Source: Aurantimonas sp. Leaf443 (lineage in GTDB: Bacteria > Pseudomonadota > Alphaproteobacteria > Rhizobiales > Rhizobiaceae). From it: a stretch of 64,000 nt of DNA. Within the stretch, counting starts at the first letter, position 1; every line of letters begins with the position of its first letter. Where the stretch lies: assembly GCF_001425575.1 (NCBI RefSeq), contig NZ_LMRD01000011.1, positions 105,019 through 169,018 on the forward strand, in the 5' to 3' direction. Of this stretch, positions 8,785 through 17,642 are shown one piece after another. A program made the translations under genes and the position numbers. The notes beneath the pieces are model-generated. The model saw only the letters and a program-made list of their open reading frames with translations, was not told the origin of the DNA and did not search any database.

Positions 8785-9870
8785 ATGCACGATCTCGAAC
8801 TCATCCAGGTGGGCAAGGTCTACGACGACGGCACGACGGCCGTCTCGAACTTCGACCTCGCGGTCGAGAAGGGCGAGTTCGTGGCCTTTCTCGGCCCGTC
8901 CGGCTGCGGCAAGACGACGACGCTGCGCATGATCGCCGGCTTCGAGACGATCACTTCCGGCGACATCCTCATCAAGGGCCGCAACGTCAGCAATCTCTCG
9001 GCCGAGCGCCGGCCGACCTCGATGATCTTCCAGAACTACGCGCTCTTCCCGCATATGGACGTGTGGAAGAACGTCGAATACGGCCTGAGCGTGAAGGGCG
9101 TCGGCGCACCCGAGCGCAAGCGGCGCGTGGGACAGATCCTCGAGAAGCTCGGCCTCACCGACATCGCCCATCACCGCGCCGACCGGCTCTCGGGAGGGCA
9201 GCGCCAGCGCATCGCGCTCGCGCGCGGCCTCGTCGTGGAGCCGGACATCCTCCTTCTCGACGAGCCGCTCGGCGCGCTCGACGCGAACCTGCGCCGCATC
9301 ATCCAGAACGAGCTGAAGCTTCTGCAGAAGGAGCTCGGCATCACCTTCGTCTTCGTCACCCATGCCCAGTCCGAGGCGCTCGGCCTGTCGGACCGCGTCG
9401 TTGTGATGAGCAACGGGCGCGTCGAGCAGATCTCGGACCCGCGCGACCTCTACACGCGGCCGCAGACGCCCTTCGTCGCCGGCTTCATCGGGGCCAACAC
9501 GATCTTCGAGGGCACGATCGCGCCCTGCGACAGGGCGGGTGCCGCCCGCATCGACACGCCGTTCGGCCCGATGGAGGGCGTCGGGCCGCGCGCCATCGCG
9601 CCCGGCGGCAAGGCGATCATCGCCATCCCGTCCGACGCGCTCGACGTCCATCCCGCCGGCTTCCCGGCCACGGGGCGCAACCGCGTCGAGGGTACGGTTC
9701 TGACGCGCGAGATCGTCGGCCATATCGGCACGCTGCGCGTCGCCCTGCCCGGTCGCCGGCCGGTGCAGGTCGAGTCCCATGTCGAGCGTTTCCGCGACCT
9801 CGAGGCCCGCGAGGGCGACACCGTCGTCCTCACCTGGGACCCCGCCCGCTCCACCGTCATCGCGGCCTGA
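8785..9870 (+). CDS. ABC importer ATPase (PotA-like), intact
   Basis: Predicted 361-residue ATPase. It shows Walker [11 protein letters not shown]-loop [11 protein letters not shown], signature [13 protein letters not shown], Walker [14 protein letters not shown], an intact H-loop VTHAQSEA and a C-terminal TOBE domain. It has every catalytic residue missing or altered in the operon's first ATPase, so it could power the importer alone or as a heterodimer. Start ATG 8785 fits the family N-terminus; no strong ribosome site is visible. Confidence 0.9.
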   Translation: MHDLELIQVGKVYDDGTTAVSNFDLAVEKGEFVAFLGPSGCGKTTTLRMIAGFETITSGDILIKGRNVSNLSAERRPTSMIFQNYALFPHMDVWKNVEYGLSVKGVGAPERKRRVGQILEKLGLTDIAHHRADRLSGGQRQRIALARGLVVEPDILLLDEPLGALDANLRRIIQNELKLLQKELGITFVFVTHAQSEALGLSDRVVVMSNGRVEQISDPRDLYTRPQTPFVAGFIGANTIFEGTIAPCDRAGAARIDTPFGPMEGVGPRAIAPGGKAIIAIPSDALDVHPAGFPATGRNRVEGTVLTREIVGHIGTLRVALPGRRPVQVESHVERFRDLEAREGDTVVLTWDPARSTVIAA

Positions 9871-9911
9871 AAGGCCACGCAAAACCAGAAGACATGAAAG
9901 GGAGACATTCC

Positions 9912-10793
9912 ATGGCCAAGGAAATCCTCTGCGGATTCGGCATCGACGTCGACGCCGTCGCCGGCTGGCTCGGGTCCTATGGCGGCGAGGATTCGCCGGA
10001 CGACATCTCGCGCGGCCTCTTCGCCGGCGAGGTCGGCAGCCCCCGCCTCCTCAAGCTCTTCAAGCGCCTGGACATCCAGACGACCTGGTTCATCCCCGGC
10101 CACTCGATCGAGACCTTCCCCGACCAGATGAAGGCGGTCGCCGACGCCGGCCACGAGATCGGCATCCACGGCTACACCCACGAGAATCCGATCGCGATGA
10201 CGCGCGAGCAGGAGACCGAGGTGCTCGACAAGTGCATCGACCTCGTCGAGACGCTCTCGGGCAAGCGCCCGACCGGCTACGTCGCGCCGTGGTGGGAATT
10301 CTCCAACGTCACCAACGAGCTGCTGCTGGAGCGCGGCATCAAGTACGACCACTCGCTGATGCATGACGACTTCACGCCCTACTACGTGCGCGTCGGCGAC
10401 AAGTGGACGAAGATCGACTACGCCGGCAAGCCCAAGGACTGGATGGTGCCGCTGACGCGCGGCCACGAGACCGATCTCATCGAGATCCCCGCCAACTGGT
10501 ATCTCGACGACCTGCCGCCGATGATGTTCATCAAGAAGGCGCCCAACAGCCACGGCTTCGTGAACCCGCGCGACATTGAGCAGATGTGGCGCGACCAGTT
10601 CGACTGGGTCTATCGCGAGATGGACTATGCCGTCTTCCCCATCACCATCCATCCCGACGTGTCCGGGCGCCCGCAGGTGCTGCTCATGCTCGAGCGCCTG
10701 TTCGAGTACATGAAGGGCCACGAGGGCGTGCGCTTCGTGACGATGAACGAGATGGCGGACGACTTCGCCCGCCGCTCGCCGCGCAGGGCGTAG
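9912..10793 (+). CDS. polysaccharide deacetylase family protein (HP0310/PuuE-like)
   Basis: Predicted 293-residue NodB-fold hydrolase. The N-terminus ([21 protein letters not shown]) and the segments [11 protein letters not shown] and [15 protein letters not shown] are very like Helicobacter HP0310, a peptidoglycan deacetylase-family enzyme, and related allantoinase-like proteins. Metal-binding candidates are the Asp residues of the first motif and the His pair of [10 protein letters not shown]. No signal peptide is seen, which argues for a small cytoplasmic amide substrate rather than cell wall. A GGGAGA ribosome site precedes ATG 9912. It may hydrolyse the N-acyl or cyclic amide taken up by the importer. 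Confidence 0.85.
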   Translation: MAKEILCGFGIDVDAVAGWLGSYGGEDSPDDISRGLFAGEVGSPRLLKLFKRLDIQTTWFIPGHSIETFPDQMKAVADAGHEIGIHGYTHENPIAMTREQETEVLDKCIDLVETLSGKRPTGYVAPWWEFSNVTNELLLERGIKYDHSLMHDDFTPYYVRVGDKWTKIDYAGKPKDWMVPLTRGHETDLIEIPANWYLDDLPPMMFIKKAPNSHGFVNPRDIEQMWRDQFDWVYREMDYAVFPITIHPDVSGRPQVLLMLERLFEYMKGHEGVRFVTMNEMADDFARRSPRRA

Positions 10794-10802
10794 GCGTCCA
10801 TC

Positions 10803-10831
10803 GCCCGGGCGCCCTCGCGGGGGGCCCGGGC
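10803..10831 (+). terminator. GC hairpin after deacetylase gene
   Basis: Arms GCCCGGGC at 10803-10810 and 10824-10831, with an inner CCC/GGG extension after a single bulge. No T-run follows, so it may be a processing or attenuation hairpin rather than a full terminator. Confidence 0.35.
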
Positions 10832-10853
10832 TTCGGCTCAACGGAGGCTTGCC

Positions 10854-11180
10854 ATGTGTTCCCTCTGCGGCGTTCTCGGCGTCGACGATCACTGGAGCGA
10901 CGCGGTCGCGCGGCCGGGCGTCTACTCGCGCAACGAGGAGCCGCGCGAGCGGCGGGCCGAGCGCACGCGACGCATCCGGGCGGCCAACGACGTGCTGCGC
11001 GCCTACCGCCTCTCGCTCGGCGACTGGCACGGTCGTGCCTATCTCCTCTCCACCGCCACCGGCAAGACGGAGGTGGTGGAGAACCTCGCCCATCTCTGGC
11101 CCACCGCCGAGGCGCTGTCGGGCCGGCTCTTCGACCCGCTCGATCCCGACCTCCTCGCCCGGCTGGAGGCCGCCTCGTGA
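10854..11180 (+). CDS. small Cys-motif protein paired with CobW GTPase
   Basis: Predicted 108-residue cytoplasmic protein of unknown function. It starts MCSLCGVLG, a CxxC that could bind metal, followed by an Arg-rich helix (RERRAERTRR). A good ribosome site (ACGGAGG) precedes ATG 10854. Its stop overlaps the GTG of the CobW-type gene (GTGA), implying coupled translation and joint function. I recall no defined activity; a metal-accepting client or partner of the GTPase is an inference from the CxxC motif and coupling. Confidence 0.7.
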   Translation: MCSLCGVLGVDDHWSDAVARPGVYSRNEEPRERRAERTRRIRAANDVLRAYRLSLGDWHGRAYLLSTATGKTEVVENLAHLWPTAEALSGRLFDPLDPDLLARLEAAS

Positions 11181-12247
11181 GCACGGCGCCGACCTTCACC
11201 CCCGTCCATCTCCTCACCGGCTTCCTCGGCTCGGGCAAGACGACGCTCCTGCGCTCCATCCTGCAGGACGAGGCGTTGAAAGGCGCGGCCGTCCTCATCA
11301 ACGAGTTCGGCGAGGTCGGGCTCGACCATCACCTCATCGAGCGCATCGACGAGACGACGGTGCTCCTCCAGTCCGGCTGCCTCTGCTGCACGATCCGCGG
11401 GGAGCTCGCCGAGGCGATGCGCGACCTCCTGTCGAAGCGCGAGCGCGGGCTGGTGCCGGCCTTCGACCGGCTCGTCATCGAATCGACCGGTCTCGCCGAT
11501 CCCTTCCCGATCCTCTCCACGATCCGCGCCGACCCGGTGGTGAGCCACCATTTCACCGTCGCCGGCACCTGGGCGACGATCGACGCGGTGAACGCGCCGG
11601 AGGGGATCGACCGCCGCGGGGAGATGCGCAAGCAGATCGCGAGCGCCGACCGCATCCTCCTCACCAAGACCGACCTCGTGGACCGCCAGACCGCCGAGGC
11701 CCTCGCCGCCCGGCTCGCCCTCCTGAACCCGACCGCCGCGATCCGCGACGTGCGGGGCGACGACTGGGACGTCGCCTGGCTCCTGGCGGACACGCCCGTC
11801 GAGGCCGCAGACCCGGCGCCGCACGAGGCGCATCGGCATCACCGTCATGGCGCCGAGGGACACGGCCACCACGCCCATCACGGGCACGACCCGAACCGGC
11901 ACGGAGACTCCATCGTCGCCTTCTCGATCGTGCCCGAACGCGCCGTCGACTGGACGCGCTTCGGCATCTGGTTGTCGATGCTGCTCAACCGCCATGGCGG
12001 TTCGATCCTGCGCGTGAAGGGCATTCTCGATCTCGAAGGCGAGACGCGGCCTGTCGCCGTCCACGGCGTGCAGCATCTCGTCCATCCGCCCACCCACATG
12101 GCGGCCTGGCCGAGCGAGGACCGGCGCTCGCGCCTCGTCTTCATCGTCGACGGGCTGGACCCCGAGCGCATCCGCCGCTCCTTCGAGGGCTTCGTCCTCG
12201 GCCCTTCGGCGAAGGCGGCCGGGCGCGGAAACGTCGAGGCGGCTTGA
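11177..12247 (+). CDS. CobW/COG0523-family GTPase (putative metallochaperone)
   Basis: Predicted 356-residue G3E-family GTPase. The P-loop GFLGSGKT is at residues 15-22, the metal-binding CLCC at 68-71, NEFGEVG nearby, and the guanine-specificity motif TKTD follows. A His-rich stretch (about residues 213-243) separates the GTPase domain from the C-terminal CobW domain. Such proteins deliver zinc or cobalt to client enzymes. Start GTG 11177 overlaps the previous stop. A client within the operon, such as the deacetylase, is possible. The metal cannot be read from sequence. Confidence 0.87.
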   Translation: MSTAPTFTPVHLLTGFLGSGKTTLLRSILQDEALKGAAVLINEFGEVGLDHHLIERIDETTVLLQSGCLCCTIRGELAEAMRDLLSKRERGLVPAFDRLVIESTGLADPFPILSTIRADPVVSHHFTVAGTWATIDAVNAPEGIDRRGEMRKQIASADRILLTKTDLVDRQTAEALAARLALLNPTAAIRDVRGDDWDVAWLLADTPVEAADPAPHEAHRHHRHGAEGHGHHAHHGHDPNRHGDSIVAFSIVPERAVDWTRFGIWLSMLLNRHGGSILRVKGILDLEGETRPVAVHGVQHLVHPPTHMAAWPSEDRRSRLVFIVDGLDPERIRRSFEGFVLGPSAKAAGRGNVEAA

Positions 12248-12278
12248 CCGCGAGGCTCCCGGCCCGCAAAGGCGCGGC

Positions 12279-13511
12279 ATGAACGACCTGACCGTGAAAT
12301 CCCGGCCCGCGCCGGCCCGCCTCGCCGCCCCGGCCGTGCAGACGGATCCGCGCCCGATGCTGCGCATCCTCGGCACCGAGATCACGCTTCTGGAGGAGAT
12401 CCGCGTCCAGGCGGAGGCCGATCTCGGCATCCGCATCGCCTTCGACTGCCGCAACTTCCAGGCGACCCAGCGCCATGCCGCCGGTTCGCCCGACGCGTTC
12501 GACATCTACGACCAGTGCTTCCACAATCTCGACATCGTCTGGTACTGGCGCGCCGTGCAGGCGATCGACACGGCGCGGATCGCGGCCTGGGGCGAGGTCA
12601 GCGAACTCACCAAGGAAGGCACGATCCGCCCCTCGGCGCGCGTCGGGCGCGGCGACGCGCCGGTGACGCGGCTCTACGTGCAGGCCGACGGCTCGCTCGG
12701 CTCGCGCGCCTCGCGCTTCATCTCGATGCTGCCGACGGTCCACAATTTCGACGCCTTCGCCTATGACGAGCGCGCCGTGGACGGGCATCCCGAACGCGTC
12801 ACCAGCTGGAAGGCGCTGTTCGATCCCGCCTTCCACGGCCGCGTGGCGCTGGTGGACGAGCCGGCCATCGGCATCTTCGACGCGGTGCTCGCGGCCGAAG
12901 CCGCCGGTCTCATGCGCTTCGCCGATTCCGGCAATCTCTCGGTGGAGGAGATCGACGCGCTGATCGATCTCCTCCTGACGATGAAGGCGGACGGCCATTT
13001 CGCCGGCTTCTGGCAGACGGTGGACGATGCGACCGCCATGATGGCGGACCGGCGCATGGCGCTCGGCAGCATGTGGTCGCCCAGCATCGCCGCGCTCAAG
13101 CAGCGGCAGGTGCCCGTGCGACAGGCCGTCCCGGTCGAGGGCTACCGGGCCTGGCATGGCGGCCTGTCGCTCTCGGCGCGGCTGGAAGGGCGCCTTCTCG
13201 ACGTCGCCTACGACTATCTCAACTGGTGGCTCTCCGGCTGGCCCGGCGCCGTGGTCGCGCGGCAGGGCTACTACATGTCCGTGCCCGAACGCATCCGGCC
13301 GCATCTGAGCGCGGCCGAATGGGACTACTGGTACGGCGGCATGCCCGCGGCGCGCGACCTGCCCGGCCCCGGCGGCAGGCCCTCCATCACGGCGGGCTCG
13401 CTGCGCTCGGGCGGCTCCTACTGGGACCGCGCGGCCAATATCGCGGTCTGGAACACGACGATGGACGAGCACAACTATCTCGTGCGCCGCTGGGTCGAGC
13501 TCGTCGGCTGA
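12279..13511 (+). CDS. solute-binding-protein homologue without signal peptide
   Basis: Predicted 410-residue protein related to the binding protein encoded at 7451. Parallel features include a VTSWKALFDP segment, NWWLSGWPGAVVARQGYY against [17 protein letters not shown], and a shared C-terminal GSLRSGGS block. The N-terminus is polar and Pro/Ala-rich with no Sec, Tat or lipoprotein signal, so it should stay in the cytoplasm. AAAGG sits about 8 bases ahead of ATG 12279, and there is no upstream in-frame start that would add a signal. It could be an intracellular ligand sensor or sequestering protein. It ends the operon, converging on the GST gene. Confidence 0.75.
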   Translation: MNDLTVKSRPAPARLAAPAVQTDPRPMLRILGTEITLLEEIRVQAEADLGIRIAFDCRNFQATQRHAAGSPDAFDIYDQCFHNLDIVWYWRAVQAIDTARIAAWGEVSELTKEGTIRPSARVGRGDAPVTRLYVQADGSLGSRASRFISMLPTVHNFDAFAYDERAVDGHPERVTSWKALFDPAFHGRVALVDEPAIGIFDAVLAAEAAGLMRFADSGNLSVEEIDALIDLLLTMKADGHFAGFWQTVDDATAMMADRRMALGSMWSPSIAALKQRQVPVRQAVPVEGYRAWHGGLSLSARLEGRLLDVAYDYLNWWLSGWPGAVVARQGYYMSVPERIRPHLSAAEWDYWYGGMPAARDLPGPGGRPSITAGSLRSGGSYWDRAANIAVWNTTMDEHNYLVRRWVELVG

Positions 13512-13513
13512 GA

Positions 13514-14104
13514 TCACGGCGCGGGAAACCGCGTCGCGGCCATCGACGCCCGCTCGCCCGCCACCGCGAACCAGCCGGCGAGCGCCGGGCTCGCCTCTCG
13601 CCAGCGGGGGCCGACGCGGAAGTCCACGTAGGCGAGGAGGACCGCCGCGGCGATCGCGTCCATGCGCGGCCAGGCGTCGGCGAAGGCCTGGAAATCACGG
13701 TCGAGCGCGGCGATCCCCTTGGCGAGGCGCCGCTCGAACACCGCGATCGCAGCCTCGCTGCGCGAGGCCTCCGGCCGCGAGCGCTCGCCCTGGCGCGCGA
13801 CGCCCGCATCCATGATGCCCGAGATCAGCGCCAGCCGCGTCTCGAAGCGCCAGTCCGCGGCGGCGGGATAGAAACCGACGTCCGACGAGAGACTGGCGAG
13901 GTAGCGGCAGATGACGCGGCTGTCGTGGATCGTGCCGTGCGGCGTGTCGACGAGCGTCGGGATGAGGCGCAGCGGGTTCGCCTCGTCGAGGAAGCGCGCT
14001 TCCGTCACCTTGACGACTTCGCGCGGCAGTTCGAGCCCCGCCTCGATCGCGAGGACCTCCACCATCCGCCCGAAGGGCGTCGTCGGGCCGGTATAGAGGC
14101 GCAT
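13514..14104 (-). CDS. glutathione S-transferase family protein
   Basis: Predicted 196-residue cytosolic GST. The N-terminal thioredoxin-like half has TTPFGRMVEV near the active site, IPTLVD with the cis-Pro, and DSRVICRYL binding the gamma-glutamyl part of glutathione. The remainder is the helical C-terminal domain. It follows pxpA by 5 bases on the same strand. A link between glutathione turnover and 5-oxoproline metabolism is reasonable but inferred. Confidence 0.85.
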   Translation of the reverse strand: MRLYTGPTTPFGRMVEVLAIEAGLELPREVVKVTEARFLDEANPLRLIPTLVDTPHGTIHDSRVICRYLASLSSDVGFYPAAADWRFETRLALISGIMDAGVARQGERSRPEASRSEAAIAVFERRLAKGIAALDRDFQAFADAWPRMDAIAAAVLLAYVDFRVGPRWREASPALAGWFAVAGERASMAATRFPAP

Positions 14105-14109
14105 GGCGC

Positions 14110-14835
14110 TCAGTCGAACCAGGGACGCAGCGCCTCGTTCACGGCACGGGCGAGTTCCACCGCGTTCGGCGTATCGGAATGGACGCAGACGCAGTCCGCC
14201 CGCATCGCAAATTCCGTGCCGTCGATGGCGGTCGCGACGCCCTCTTCCATCACCCGCACGGCGCGCCGCGCCGCATCCGCCGGATCCTTGGCCTCGTGCT
14301 CGCGGGTGATGATGAGCCGCCCCTCGGCATCGTAGTCGAGATCGACGTAATATTCCGCCCGGAAGGGAAGCCCGCGCGCCGTATAGACCTTCTCCTGGTT
14401 CGTGCCGGCCATGCCGAGCACGGGCACGCCGAAGGCCAGGGCGGCGTCGGCGATGGCCTCGGCCACCTCCTCGTTGCGCACCGCCGCGCCGTAGAGGGCG
14501 CCATGCGGCTTGATATGGTTGAGCGGCATGCCTTCGACGTCGAGAAAGGCCTTCAGCGCGCCGATCTGATAGAGAAGGCAGGCGGAGAGTTCGTCGCGAC
14601 CCATCTTCATTTCGCGCCGGCCGAAGCCCTGCAGGTCGGGAAAGGACGGGTGCGCGCCGACGGCGACGCCCTGTGCCTTGGCCAGTGCCACCGTCTTGCG
14701 CATCACCACGGGGTCCGAGGCATGGAAGCCGCAGGCGACGTTGGCGATGTGGATGAGCGGCATCAGCCCCTCGTCGTCGCCGCAGCGATAGAGGCCGAAG
14801 CTCTCGCCCATGTCGCAGTTGATCTGAACGCCCAT
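14110..14835 (-). CDS. pxpA: 5-oxoprolinase subunit PxpA (LamB/YcsF family)
   Basis: Predicted 241-residue protein with the family N-terminus NCDMGESFGLY, the ANVACGFHASDP motif and HIKPHGALYG. In characterised cases PxpA acts with PxpB and PxpC in ATP-dependent opening of 5-oxoproline to glutamate. A GGGGAGA ribosome site precedes ATG 14835. It is separated from pxpB and pxpC by the LysR gene and lies on the opposite strand, a split arrangement. Adjacent biotin enzymes suggest the complex may need a biotin-dependent step or act on another cyclic amide. Confidence 0.88.
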   Translation of the reverse strand: MGVQINCDMGESFGLYRCGDDEGLMPLIHIANVACGFHASDPVVMRKTVALAKAQGVAVGAHPSFPDLQGFGRREMKMGRDELSACLLYQIGALKAFLDVEGMPLNHIKPHGALYGAAVRNEEVAEAIADAALAFGVPVLGMAGTNQEKVYTARGLPFRAEYYVDLDYDAEGRLIITREHEAKDPADAARRAVRVMEEGVATAIDGTEFAMRADCVCVHSDTPNAVELARAVNEALRPWFD

Positions 14836-14901
14836 CGTCGTCTCCCCGTGGCACAGTGCGCCTCGAAGGGTCGCCGCCGGGCGGCGGCAGGTCAAATGGG
14901 A

Positions 14902-15867
14902 TTAACTGGCGGGCGCCATCGACAAAATCGATGACGCAGCCGCGCGCTCCTCGGCACGGTGGTTGCCGACGCCGGTCAGGGCGAAGCGCAGGAAGTCGCG
15001 GAAGGCCTCGGCGGCGGGCGTCAGAGCCGCGCCGCGCATCCAGGCGAGGCCGACATCCATGGTCGGGATCTCCTCCTCCAGAAGCCGCGTCTCGATGCGC
15101 TGGCCCTCGAGCGACCAGGGCCGGTAGACCATGTCGGACAGGACGGTGACGCCCATGCCGCCCGCCACCATGGAGCGCACGGCCTCGACGGAGGAGGTGC
15201 GGAAGACGACGTCCGGCTCGATGCCCGCGCTCGTCCAGTACCGCAGCGCCGTCGCCCGCGCCTCGTCGACGGTGAGCATGACGTAAGGGTGGCGGGCGAC
15301 GTCGGCGAGACCGACGCGGTCGAGCTTGGACAGCGCGTGGCCGGGCGCCATCCACAGGCGGCGGCGAGAGCGCGTGAGCGTCTCGAAGCCGATGGGACCG
15401 CCGGGATCGACATTCGACACGAGAAGCACGGCGATATCGAGCGCGCCGTCGCGCAGCGCCTGCTCGACGACGGTGCGCGGTGCCTCGAAGAGCTCGAGTT
15501 CGACGGCGGGAAAGCTCGCCGAAAAGCGCACGAGGTGGCGCGGCAGGAAATAGCCGGCGACCGTGTAGGTGACGCCGACGCGCAGCGGGCCCGCGACCTC
15601 GCGCGGCGCGACGCGCGAATGGCGCGTGGCCTCGGCGACGGCCATCAGGATATCGCGCGCCTGCTGCAGGAACCGCCCGCCCTCGAGCGTCACCGACACG
15701 CCGAGCGCGGTGCGGTCGAGCAGGCGGAACCCGAGCGCGCCCTCCAGCTGCTGGATCGCCGCGGTGACGGCCGATTGCGAGACGTTCAGCTCCACGGCCG
15801 CCTGCCCGATGCGCCCGGCTTCGGCCGCGGCCACGAAATAGCGCATCTGCTTCAGCGAGACGGACAC
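14902..15867 (-). CDS. LysR-family transcriptional regulator
   Basis: Predicted 321-residue regulator. The N-terminal winged helix (residues 1-60) contains AAVELNVSQSAVTAAIQQLE. The substrate-binding domain spans about 90-295. It is divergent from the biotin carrier/carboxylase/pxpBC operon and upstream of pxpA on its own strand, so it probably controls both halves of the cluster. The 140-base gap to the next gene is relatively AT-rich and should hold the LysR site. Confidence 0.88.
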   Translation of the reverse strand: MSVSLKQMRYFVAAAEAGRIGQAAVELNVSQSAVTAAIQQLEGALGFRLLDRTALGVSVTLEGGRFLQQARDILMAVAEATRHSRVAPREVAGPLRVGVTYTVAGYFLPRHLVRFSASFPAVELELFEAPRTVVEQALRDGALDIAVLLVSNVDPGGPIGFETLTRSRRRLWMAPGHALSKLDRVGLADVARHPYVMLTVDEARATALRYWTSAGIEPDVVFRTSSVEAVRSMVAGGMGVTVLSDMVYRPWSLEGQRIETRLLEEEIPTMDVGLAWMRGAALTPAAEAFRDFLRFALTGVGNHRAEERAAASSILSMAPAS

Positions 15868-16007
15868 GTCTGCTCCTCATTCGGCCCCGGACGCGCGACC
15901 TTATCGGTTTTTCAGATGGGGTGAATTCCTATTTGCGATTTTACACGCCGCCCCGGCTTTGCAAGTCTTTCGCCACGGTTCGCAACCATTGCGTAGGAGT
16001 GCTCCCG

Positions 16008-16250
16008 ATGTCGGTCGTCACGATCATGGCCCCCCTTCCCGGCACGTTCTACCGCTCGCCCTCGCCCGGCGAACCGGTCTTCAAGACCGAGGGAGACACG
16101 GTGGCGGTCGGCGACACGATCGGCCTCATCGAGGTGATGAAGAGCTTCACCCCCGTCGTCGCCGAGACGGCCGGGACGCTGACCGCCTTCCATGTCGAGA
16201 ACGAGGACGCCGTCATGGCCGGCCAGCCGCTCTACGATCTCGACGCCTGA
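16008..16250 (+). CDS. biotin carboxyl carrier protein
   Basis: Predicted 80-residue biotinyl domain. The biotinylation site is K45 in IEVMKSF, where the family usually has MKM. The hammerhead structure is expected from PGTFYRSPSPGEP and AETAGTLTAFHVEN. It is shorter than housekeeping AccB (about 150-160 residues) because the N-terminal linker is missing. TAGGAG lies 8 bases before ATG 16008. It should carry carboxybiotin made by the next gene product, probably dedicated to this operon rather than fatty acid synthesis. Confidence 0.88.
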   Translation: MSVVTIMAPLPGTFYRSPSPGEPVFKTEGDTVAVGDTIGLIEVMKSFTPVVAETAGTLTAFHVENEDAVMAGQPLYDLDA

Positions 16251-16253
16251 ACG

Positions 16254-17642
16254 ATGGCGATCCGCAAGCTCTTCGTCGCCAATCGCGGCGAGATCGCGGT
16301 GCGCATCATCCGCGCCGCAAAGGATCTCGGCATCGCGACCGTGCAGGCCGTCAGCGCCGCGGACCGGGATATGCTGGCCGCGCGCCTCGCCGACGAGACG
16401 GTCGAGGTCGGACCCGCCCATGCCTCGAAATCCTATCTGAACGTCGAGTCGATGCTGCGGGCCGCGCTTTCCACCGGCTGCGACGCGGTCCATCCCGGCT
16501 ACGGCTTCCTCTCCGAGAACGCCGCCTTCGCCGAGGCGGTGGAGACGGCGGGGCTGATCTTCGTCGGTCCGAAGGCCGAGACGATCCGCGCCATGGGCGA
16601 CAAGGCCAAAGCGCGGGAGATCGCCGAAGGCGCCGGCGTGCCCGTCGTGCCCGGCAGCCAGGGCGTGATCGCGACGCTGGACGAGGCGGTGGGCGAGGCC
16701 TCGCGCATCGGCTACCCGGTGATGATCAAGGCCGCGGCCGGCGGCGGCGGGCGCGGCATCCGCGTGGCCGAGGACGAGGCGGCGCTGCGCGCCCAGTTCG
16801 GCGCGGCGAGCGCGGAGGCCAAGGCCGCCTTCGGCGACGGCGGGCTCTATCTCGAACGTTTCATCGCGCGCGCCCGGCATGTCGAAGTGCAGATCATGGG
16901 CGACGGAACGAACGTCGTGCATTTCTTCGAGCGCGAATGCTCGCTGCAGCGGCGGCGCCAGAAGATCTGGGAGGAGGCGCCGGCCGCCTGCCTCGATGCC
17001 GAGACGCGCCGCTCGCTCTGCGACTCGGCCGTGGCGCTCGCCCGGAGCGTCTCCTATCGCGGCGCCGGAACGCTCGAATATCTCTACGACGAGACGCGCG
17101 GCGACTTCCATTTCATCGAGATGAACACGCGCATCCAGGTCGAGCATCCGGTGACCGAGATGATCACCGGCTTCGACCTCGTGCGCGAGATGATCCGCAT
17201 CGCCGGCGGCCAAGCCCTCTCGGTGCGCCAGGAGGACATCGTCCTGCGCGGCCATGCGATCGAGGTGCGCATCAACGCCGAGGATCCGGCGCTGGACTTC
17301 CGGCCCTCGCCCGGCACCGCGAGCGGCCTCGCCCTGCCCGGCGGCATGGGCGTGCGCTTCGACACGATGCTCTACGAGGGCTACGCGATCCCGCCCTTCT
17401 ACGATTCCCTCGTCGGCAAGCTGATCGTCTGGGACGACACGCGCCAGGGCGCCATCGCGCGCCTTCGCCGTGCGCTGGGCGAGCTGCGCATCGAGGGCAT
17501 CGCCACCACCGCGCCGCTGCACATGGCGCTCGCGCGCGAGCCCGACATCCTGGCCGGGCGGTTCCACACGCGCTGGCTCGAGGAGCGCGCGCTCCCGAGC
17601 CTTCAGGCGCCGGCCCTTCCCACGACGGAGACCGCGAGATGA
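16254..17642 (+). CDS. accC: biotin carboxylase (AccC-like)
   Basis: Predicted 462-residue ATP-grasp enzyme that carboxylates biotin with bicarbonate and ATP. The N-terminal domain starts KLFVANRGEIAVRIIRA. The glycine-rich ATP loop is KAAAGGGGRGIR, and catalytic regions are ERECSLQRRRQKIWEEAP and EMNTRIQVEHPVTEM. It starts 3 bases after the carrier gene and its stop overlaps pxpB. Its place inside a pxp operon makes it likely a pathway-specific paralogue of acetyl-CoA carboxylase AccC. Confidence 0.9.
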   Translation: MAIRKLFVANRGEIAVRIIRAAKDLGIATVQAVSAADRDMLAARLADETVEVGPAHASKSYLNVESMLRAALSTGCDAVHPGYGFLSENAAFAEAVETAGLIFVGPKAETIRAMGDKAKAREIAEGAGVPVVPGSQGVIATLDEAVGEASRIGYPVMIKAAAGGGGRGIRVAEDEAALRAQFGAASAEAKAAFGDGGLYLERFIARARHVEVQIMGDGTNVVHFFERECSLQRRRQKIWEEAPAACLDAETRRSLCDSAVALARSVSYRGAGTLEYLYDETRGDFHFIEMNTRIQVEHPVTEMITGFDLVREMIRIAGGQALSVRQEDIVLRGHAIEVRINAEDPALDFRPSPGTASGLALPGGMGVRFDTMLYEGYAIPPFYDSLVGKLIVWDDTRQGAIARLRRALGELRIEGIATTAPLHMALAREPDILAGRFHTRWLEERALPSLQAPALPTTETAR

